Notes under the pieces: model-generated
Databases searched by the model: none
The model's input: the letters and a program-made list of their open reading frames with translations, nothing else
Told to the model about the DNA's origin: nothing
Origin: Streptomyces sp. BK340
GTDB taxonomy: Bacteria > Actinomycetota > Actinomycetes > Streptomycetales > Streptomycetaceae
Assembly: GCF_007827595.1 (NCBI RefSeq)
Contig: NZ_VISR01000020.1
Coordinates: 124,001-188,000, forward strand
Length of the DNA: 64,000 nucleotides
Direction: 5' to 3'
Shown here: in pieces, positions 60,132-64,000 of the stretch
Layout: the number at the start of each line of letters is the position of its first letter
Position numbering within the stretch: position 1 is the stretch's first letter
Translations under genes and position numbers: made by a program

Positions 60132-60386
60132 ATGAATGCAGTCATTGCCTGTGTCGCTGGTCTCATGGCGGCCGGGAACCTGGTTCAGGTGATCATCGGT
60201 CGCCAGCTCATCAAGCCATCGGCGAGCAAGCGCTCTGCCTCCCAGCTCCGGCGCGAATCCGCGGCTGCCGCTGTTGCAATGATCGGTACTGCGCTGGCGG
60301 CGATGCATGTGTTCTGGGGACTGTTGCTGACCGTACGCCGGATGGCCTCGATGATCCTTACACGCAAACAAGCTGTCGCGAATTGA
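60132..60386 (+). CDS. Small hypothetical membrane protein
   Basis: The 84-residue protein has two hydrophobic stretches, NAVIACVAGLMAAGNLVQVI and AAAVAMIGTALAAMHVFWGL, joined by a basic loop, so it probably forms a membrane hairpin. No family was recognised. The ATG at 60132 has no clear ribosome site, so the call is moderate. It lies upstream of an HTH gene on the same strand. Confidence 0.5.
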   Translation: MNAVIACVAGLMAAGNLVQVIIGRQLIKPSASKRSASQLRRESAAAAVAMIGTALAAMHVFWGLLLTVRRMASMILTRKQAVAN

Positions 60387-60526
60387 GAGCAGTTGGCGGC
60401 CCGCCCAGCCGCAGTGCGGATGGCGGCCTGGTCGTGGATCCGCTCCTGGTGGCTACGCCGTGCCGTACCTGCTGCATTCCGGCTGAGTGACGCTCGATTG
60501 CGAGATTGCAATCAGCAGGAGAGTAC

Positions 60527-60886
60527 ATGGGTAAAAAGGGATGGTTCGATGCTGGGGGCTTCTACGATGCCCTGGACGCCGCGCGGCTTACGCGAGGTCT
60601 CAACTGGAGGCAGATTGCTGCAGGTTCAGGAGTGAGCGCCTCCACGTTGACCCGAATGTCCCAGGGCAAACGGCTGGACGTGGACGGACTTGCGGCACTG
60701 TGCGCGTGGTCCGGCCTCGATGCGGGCGACTTTGTCCGCTCGGAGGACAAGGATCGTCCGGTAGCGGAACCACTGGCCATGATCTCCACTTATCTGCGCA
60801 ACGACCGTAACCTCTGCACCGAGTCGGCCGCCGTGCTGGAGGCAGTCATCAAGATCACTTACGAGCGGCTGCGCCAAAAAGACTAA
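60527..60886 (+). CDS. Small XRE-family HTH protein
   Basis: The 119-residue protein has a clear HTH: TRGLNWRQIAAGSGVSASTL, TRMSQGKRLDVDGLAALCAW. The remaining C-terminal part is a helix likely used for dimerisation (LIAM-like AVLEAVIKITYERLRQ). The ATG at 60527 follows CAGGAGAGTAC. It is probably a phage- or island-type repressor or a regulator of the small membrane protein gene just upstream. No operator is apparent. Confidence 0.8.
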   Translation: MGKKGWFDAGGFYDALDAARLTRGLNWRQIAAGSGVSASTLTRMSQGKRLDVDGLAALCAWSGLDAGDFVRSEDKDRPVAEPLAMISTYLRNDRNLCTESAAVLEAVIKITYERLRQKD

Positions 60887-61305
60887 ATATTTCCAGGTGC
60901 GACACGACAATGAGAGTGCAGGCCGAGCGTGGCCACTCCGCTCATGCGGCGGCAGTGGGACGACCGTGTTGTCCCCGATCTCTGAGTCTTCATCTGCAGC
61001 AATCGCGTTCGGCTGCGTCGGTGCCGTGGGCGGGCGGACGGTGCCCTTGAGTACAGGAGAAGCTCTGTCACGTTCGGCATCATCAGCTCACCGGATCGCC
61101 GCTCCTGCGGCCTGCATGATGGTCCTCCGCGGCCGCACCAAGTCTGAGCCGTACAACTCTGTCTCTGCCTGTGACCTCCCCGTACAACCGGTCCGCATGG
61201 TCACGAGCAGGCCATGCCCGGGCGCACTGTGTGAACCTCGATCTGTCGCCCGCCGTAGTCACATTGGGGCCCGAAACCCGGGCCAAGGCTGACAGGGAGG
61301 GCGCG
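60887..61305. other. Intergenic region, nothing identified
   Basis: About 420 bp separate the HTH gene from the A-type carrier gene. Frames here are short or lack motifs. The segment near 60885 (ACTAAATATTTCC) is AT-rich and may contain a promoter or a stop. Confidence 0.4.
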
Positions 61306-61737
61306 GTGCAGGAGACGACGCATGCGGTCGAGCTGACGGAGGCTGCCATAGCCAAGGTCGGCGACCTGCTACGGCGGGAGGAGCCCGGGCTGGCGCTACA
61401 GGTTTCGGTGCAGCCGGGTGGCTGCTCGGGGCTGCGGTACCAGTTGTTCTTCACCGGCAAATACGCCAAGGCCCTCGTCAAGACTCTGGCAGAGCGGGAT
61501 GGCGAAGGGCCCGCGGAGGAGGACGACGCGGAGACGGCGGCCCAACGGGCCGCTCTGGTCGCGGAGAATATGTCGGTGGTGTGGTTCGACCGCTTCGCGA
61601 TGGTGATCGACCCGAAGAGCGGGCCGTATCTAGAGGGGGCAAGCATCGACTACCTGGACACCCTTCAGAAGTCGGGGTTCGTAATCGAGAACCCGAACGC
61701 GAATGGGTCCTGCGCCTGCGGCGACTCGTTCCAGTGA
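61306..61737 (+). CDS. A-type iron-sulfur carrier (HesB/IscA) with acidic insertion
   Basis: The 143-residue protein has the cluster-binding cysteines in GGCSGLRY (Cys40) and NGSCACGDSF (Cys136, Cys138). Between the strand RYQLFF and SVVWFDRFAMVID lies a charged insertion of about 25-30 residues (AERDGEGPAEEDDAETAAQR) missing from ordinary IscA or HesB. A-type carriers hand [4Fe-4S] clusters to apoproteins. The GTG at 61306 is chosen since AGGGAGGG precedes it closely. A hypothetical gene overlaps its stop codon. Confidence 0.85.
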   Translation: MQETTHAVELTEAAIAKVGDLLRREEPGLALQVSVQPGGCSGLRYQLFFTGKYAKALVKTLAERDGEGPAEEDDAETAAQRAALVAENMSVVWFDRFAMVIDPKSGPYLEGASIDYLDTLQKSGFVIENPNANGSCACGDSFQ

Positions 61738-62189
61738 CCACGCAGGCCTGGACAGCCGAGGTCCCGTTGGCCTGGCTTTGCGCGCAGGACGGCGCCGGCC
61801 GTCTACTCGCACGCAGCGAGGCGCCCTGGCCACCGGGCTCGTTCGAGTACCGCGCTGTGCACGATGTACTGGCCCTGACGCTACTGTTCGCCTGCCCGGT
61901 CGAAGCCTTGCCCGGAGTCGGCTCGACAGACCTCCGCGCGCTGCGTGCGGTAGTAGCCGACGACGTGGAATGGGCTGTCTGGTGCCAGGAGCGCCTTGAC
62001 GTCGGCGCTTGGGATTTGCCGCCGACGGACAGGAAACCGGCTGGACGAGCTTTTCACTGGCTGGCGGCGAGCCGGTTGCTGGGCGGTTCCGTCGACGAGG
62101 CAACCGGAATCTGCGCGGCTGCGGCAGCATGCCGCGGGGCGGGCGTGAGCGTCGGTGTGGCGTTAGCCCGGCGTGTGCTCGCCCCGTGA
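61734..62189 (+). CDS. Hypothetical protein coupled to the iron-sulfur carrier
   Basis: The GTG at 61734 overlaps the carrier stop (GTGA), so the two genes are translationally coupled. The 151-residue product contains AVHDVLALTLLFACPVEALP, EWAVWCQERLDVGAW and AFHWLAASRLLGGSVDEATG, a helical composition with tryptophans and two cysteines, and no known domain. A client or partner of the neighbouring carrier is a reasonable guess. Confidence 0.65.
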   Translation: MTTQAWTAEVPLAWLCAQDGAGRLLARSEAPWPPGSFEYRAVHDVLALTLLFACPVEALPGVGSTDLRALRAVVADDVEWAVWCQERLDVGAWDLPPTDRKPAGRAFHWLAASRLLGGSVDEATGICAAAAACRGAGVSVGVALARRVLAP

Positions 62190-62440
62190 ATCCCACGGTG
62201 CCACGCCGGCCCGGGGCGGTCGCTCAATCGGCCGCGGTCCCCCCATTTCTGTCGTTCCCGGCTCAGACACAGCTTGTCAGCGGTGTGGGGGCTCCGCTGA
62301 TGACCTCATGAGCTGCAGCGATGTGATCAGCGGGCGAGTCGTCCGACGCTGGCAGGTGGTGTGCAGCTGGCCAACGGCCTGGTGGCTGCCCGAATCGCTC
62401 ATCGCAGGTACGACCCAGGCCGGAGGGCCGACGGAGGATC

Positions 62441-63103
62441 ATGCGCCCGAGGATCCTGGTAGTTGAGGATGATCACGCCCTGCGGGACGTGCTGTACCGG
62501 GGGCTGTACGAAGAGGACTTCGACCCCGTTCTGGCCGCTGACGGCGCCACAGCTCTGTGGCTGGCGACTACCGACATCGCGGCGGCCGTCTTGGATATCG
62601 GCCTGCCCGACGCGGACGGACGAGACGTGTGCCAGGCCATGCGGGCGAATGGCTTCTTGGCCCCTGTGATCTTCCTGACCGCCCGGCACCAGCTCACCGA
62701 CCGCCTGTCCGGCTTTTCCGCCGGAGGCGACGACTACCTGCTCAAACCCTTCCATCTCGCCGAACTCGCCGCCAGGCTGCGTGCAACGCTCAGACGGGCT
62801 GCCCCCCAACCCTGCGCCACCACCGGTGATCTGGTCCTGAACGCGGTGGATCACAGCCTGACCGTGAGCGGCGTCCGCGTGACTCTCTCCCCGACGGAGT
62901 TCCGGCTGCTGGCCACGCTCGTGGCTGCGGACGGGGCCCTCGTACGCCGTCGGGATCTGGTGCGGGTCGGCTGGCCCGAAGGCGCGCAGGTCAGCGACAA
63001 CACCTTGGACCAGTACCTGAGCCGGCTGCGCCGCAAGCTGCGTGAGGCGGGCAGCCGACTCACGATCGGTACGGCCCGCAGGATCGGACACCGCCTGTCA
63101 TGA
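62441..63103 (+). CDS. OmpR/PhoB-family response regulator
   Basis: The 220-residue protein has a receiver domain with the acidic pocket VVEDD, the phospho-acceptor Asp52 (AAVLDIGLPDADG), Thr in IFLTARH and Lys102 (LLKPFH), and a winged-helix DNA-binding domain (LSPTEFRLLATLV, then DNTLDQYLSRLRRKLREAG). Its stop overlaps the start of the sensor kinase gene (ATGA). The pair is a standard two-component system; its signal and targets cannot be read from here. Confidence 0.92.
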   Translation: MRPRILVVEDDHALRDVLYRGLYEEDFDPVLAADGATALWLATTDIAAAVLDIGLPDADGRDVCQAMRANGFLAPVIFLTARHQLTDRLSGFSAGGDDYLLKPFHLAELAARLRATLRRAAPQPCATTGDLVLNAVDHSLTVSGVRVTLSPTEFRLLATLVAADGALVRRRDLVRVGWPEGAQVSDNTLDQYLSRLRRKLREAGSRLTIGTARRIGHRLS

Positions 63104-64000
63104 AACGTGCCTTCCATGTGTTCCATCGCCTTGCCCCGCGCACCTTGCGCGGCAGCCTCTCCCTCGTGGCGCTGACCACTACCACCCTGCTGATGACGAT
63201 CCTGACCGGGGTGTTCAACATGGTGATGGACCGGCACTTGCAGCACCAAGTGGACTACGAACTGCGGAACCGGGCAGCAGCCGTTGCGACGACCGTCGAC
63301 ACCAGCGGTCCCCGGGTCCGCATCCTGGAAACCGTCAACGACCGCCTTCTCGACGCGAACGTGTGGATCTATGACAGGACCCGTCTCCTGGAAAAGCCTC
63401 CGTCCGCCACAGTCCGCAGTCCGCTGACCCAGGCTGCCGACCGGCTGGCCGCGCAGCGGAAGCGTATATGTGCCACCGTCCACGGTCACCGGCCCGTCCG
63501 ACTGTGCTCCCAGCACATCGCCGGCCGTGCAGCCGCCACCGTCGTCACTGCCCTGGACCTGGCTCCGTACCGGAGTTCGGCTGACACCCTGCTTCTGGGG
63601 TCGCTCATCCTGGATGTGGTGATGCTCGGCTGCACTTATGCCCTCACCCGGCTGTCCGTCGGCCGGGCACTGCGACCGGTGCGGACGATGACCGACCAGG
63701 CCACGCAGTGGAGCGCCGTGGGCTCCGCCGAGCGGTTCGGCACGGAGGATCAGCCCGCCGAACTCGTCCGCCTGGGTACCTCATTGGACGAACTTCTGGA
63801 CCGCATACGCACGGTACTGCGCCACGAACAGCAGCTGACGGGAGAGCTGTCCCACGAACTGCGCACGCCGCTCGCCCGGATCATCATGGAACTCGACTGG
63901 TGCCGGGCCCGCCCGCGCACGGATGCCGAGACCCGCGCCGCCCATGAGGTGATCGCCGAGGCCGCGCAGTCCATGCGCACGATCTGCGACACGCTCCTCG
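63100..64000 (+). CDS. Sensor histidine kinase, cut by window end
   Basis: The ATG overlaps the response regulator stop. The visible 300 residues contain a first membrane segment (LSLVALTTTTLLMTILTGVF), an extracytoplasmic part of about 120 residues with two cysteines, a second membrane segment (LLLGSLILDVVMLGCTY), a HAMP-like region and the phosphorylation site LSHELRTPLARI. The ATPase domain lies beyond the window. It should phosphorylate the regulator encoded just before it. Confidence 0.88.
   Translation, partial: MKRAFHVFHRLAPRTLRGSLSLVALTTTTLLMTILTGVFNMVMDRHLQHQVDYELRNRAAAVATTVDTSGPRVRILETVNDRLLDANVWIYDRTRLLEKPPSATVRSPLTQAADRLAAQRKRICATVHGHRPVRLCSQHIAGRAAATVVTALDLAPYRSSADTLLLGSLILDVVMLGCTYALTRLSVGRALRPVRTMTDQATQWSAVGSAERFGTEDQPAELVRLGTSLDELLDRIRTVLRHEQQLTGELSHELRTPLARIIMELDWCRARPRTDAETRAAHEVIAEAAQSMRTICDTLL

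Noticed and set aside
1..64000. tRNA, rRNA and riboswitch genes
   Set aside because: No cloverleaf, rRNA block or known riboswitch core was recognised by eye; a covariance-model search was not possible.

Overview
The window is high-GC actinobacterial DNA and almost certainly Streptomyces. Evidence for this is the GTG and TTG starts, a Scr1-type regulator/DUF397/ATPase trio, a WhiB protein, SpoIIE phosphatases, and a degraded tap-tpg pair, which in intact form maintains linear Streptomyces replicons. The density of broken genes and IS relics suggests a chromosome arm or a large linear plasmid. No rRNA, tRNA or CRISPR array was seen.

Layout. 0-3.6 kb: regulatory genes (HTH fragment, sigma-like protein, DUF574 methyltransferase, Scr1-type regulator, DUF397, anti-sigma-type ATPase). 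3.8-5.7 kb: an IS5 relic and a broken tap-tpg operon. 5.9-15 kb: scattered ordinary genes (APC permease, MBL-fold lipoprotein, DUF4232 lipoprotein, NlpC/P60 protein, class I glutamine amidotransferase) among gene debris. 15.4-17.0 kb: a remnant of a homoprotocatechuate-type catabolic operon in which only the extradiol dioxygenase looks whole. 17.3-24.7 kb: a decayed stress island (P-type ATPase, CBS-BON, DUF2231, hydrogenase protease and SpoIIE phosphatase genes, mostly broken) into which three elements sharing CTAG borders have inserted. 25.5-32 kb: a five-domain SpoIIE phosphatase, an APC permease and a glutamine-synthetase-like enzyme. 32-35 kb: a broken IS630 element and fragments.

Two regions look like real biosynthetic systems. 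At 37.5-45.6 kb, a run of genes on the + strand encodes an ANL-family ligase, an SDR, an acyl carrier protein and an AvrD-family protein with a clear internal duplication, followed by a P-loop kinase-like protein, a vanadium-haloperoxidase-like protein and an aldo/keto reductase. A TnpB element sits between the AvrD gene and the kinase gene. AvrD makes syringolide elicitors in Pseudomonas, so a small acylated signalling or elicitor-type product is a reasonable inference. Fragments of the haloperoxidase and of an XRE regulator farther on show that this neighbourhood was once duplicated.

At 51.5-59.6 kb lies what I think is the most novel system. A guanylate-kinase-like gene diverges from an XRE/NB-ARC regulator. 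Beside them is a translationally coupled operon encoding an S-adenosylhomocysteine-hydrolase-like protein without its NAD domain, a nucleoside-diphosphate-kinase/nucleotidyltransferase fusion, an M16 peptidase with an altered zinc motif, and a broken fourth gene. Three copies of one palindromic operator (GTTTCCT...AGGAAAC) lie upstream of both units, which ties them into one regulon.

The right end (60-64 kb) holds a small HTH protein, an A-type iron-sulfur carrier with an acidic insertion, and a two-component system whose kinase runs off the window. Frameshifts are frequent across the window. Many affect clearly truncated relics, but a few single-base shifts could be assembly errors and should be checked against reads.
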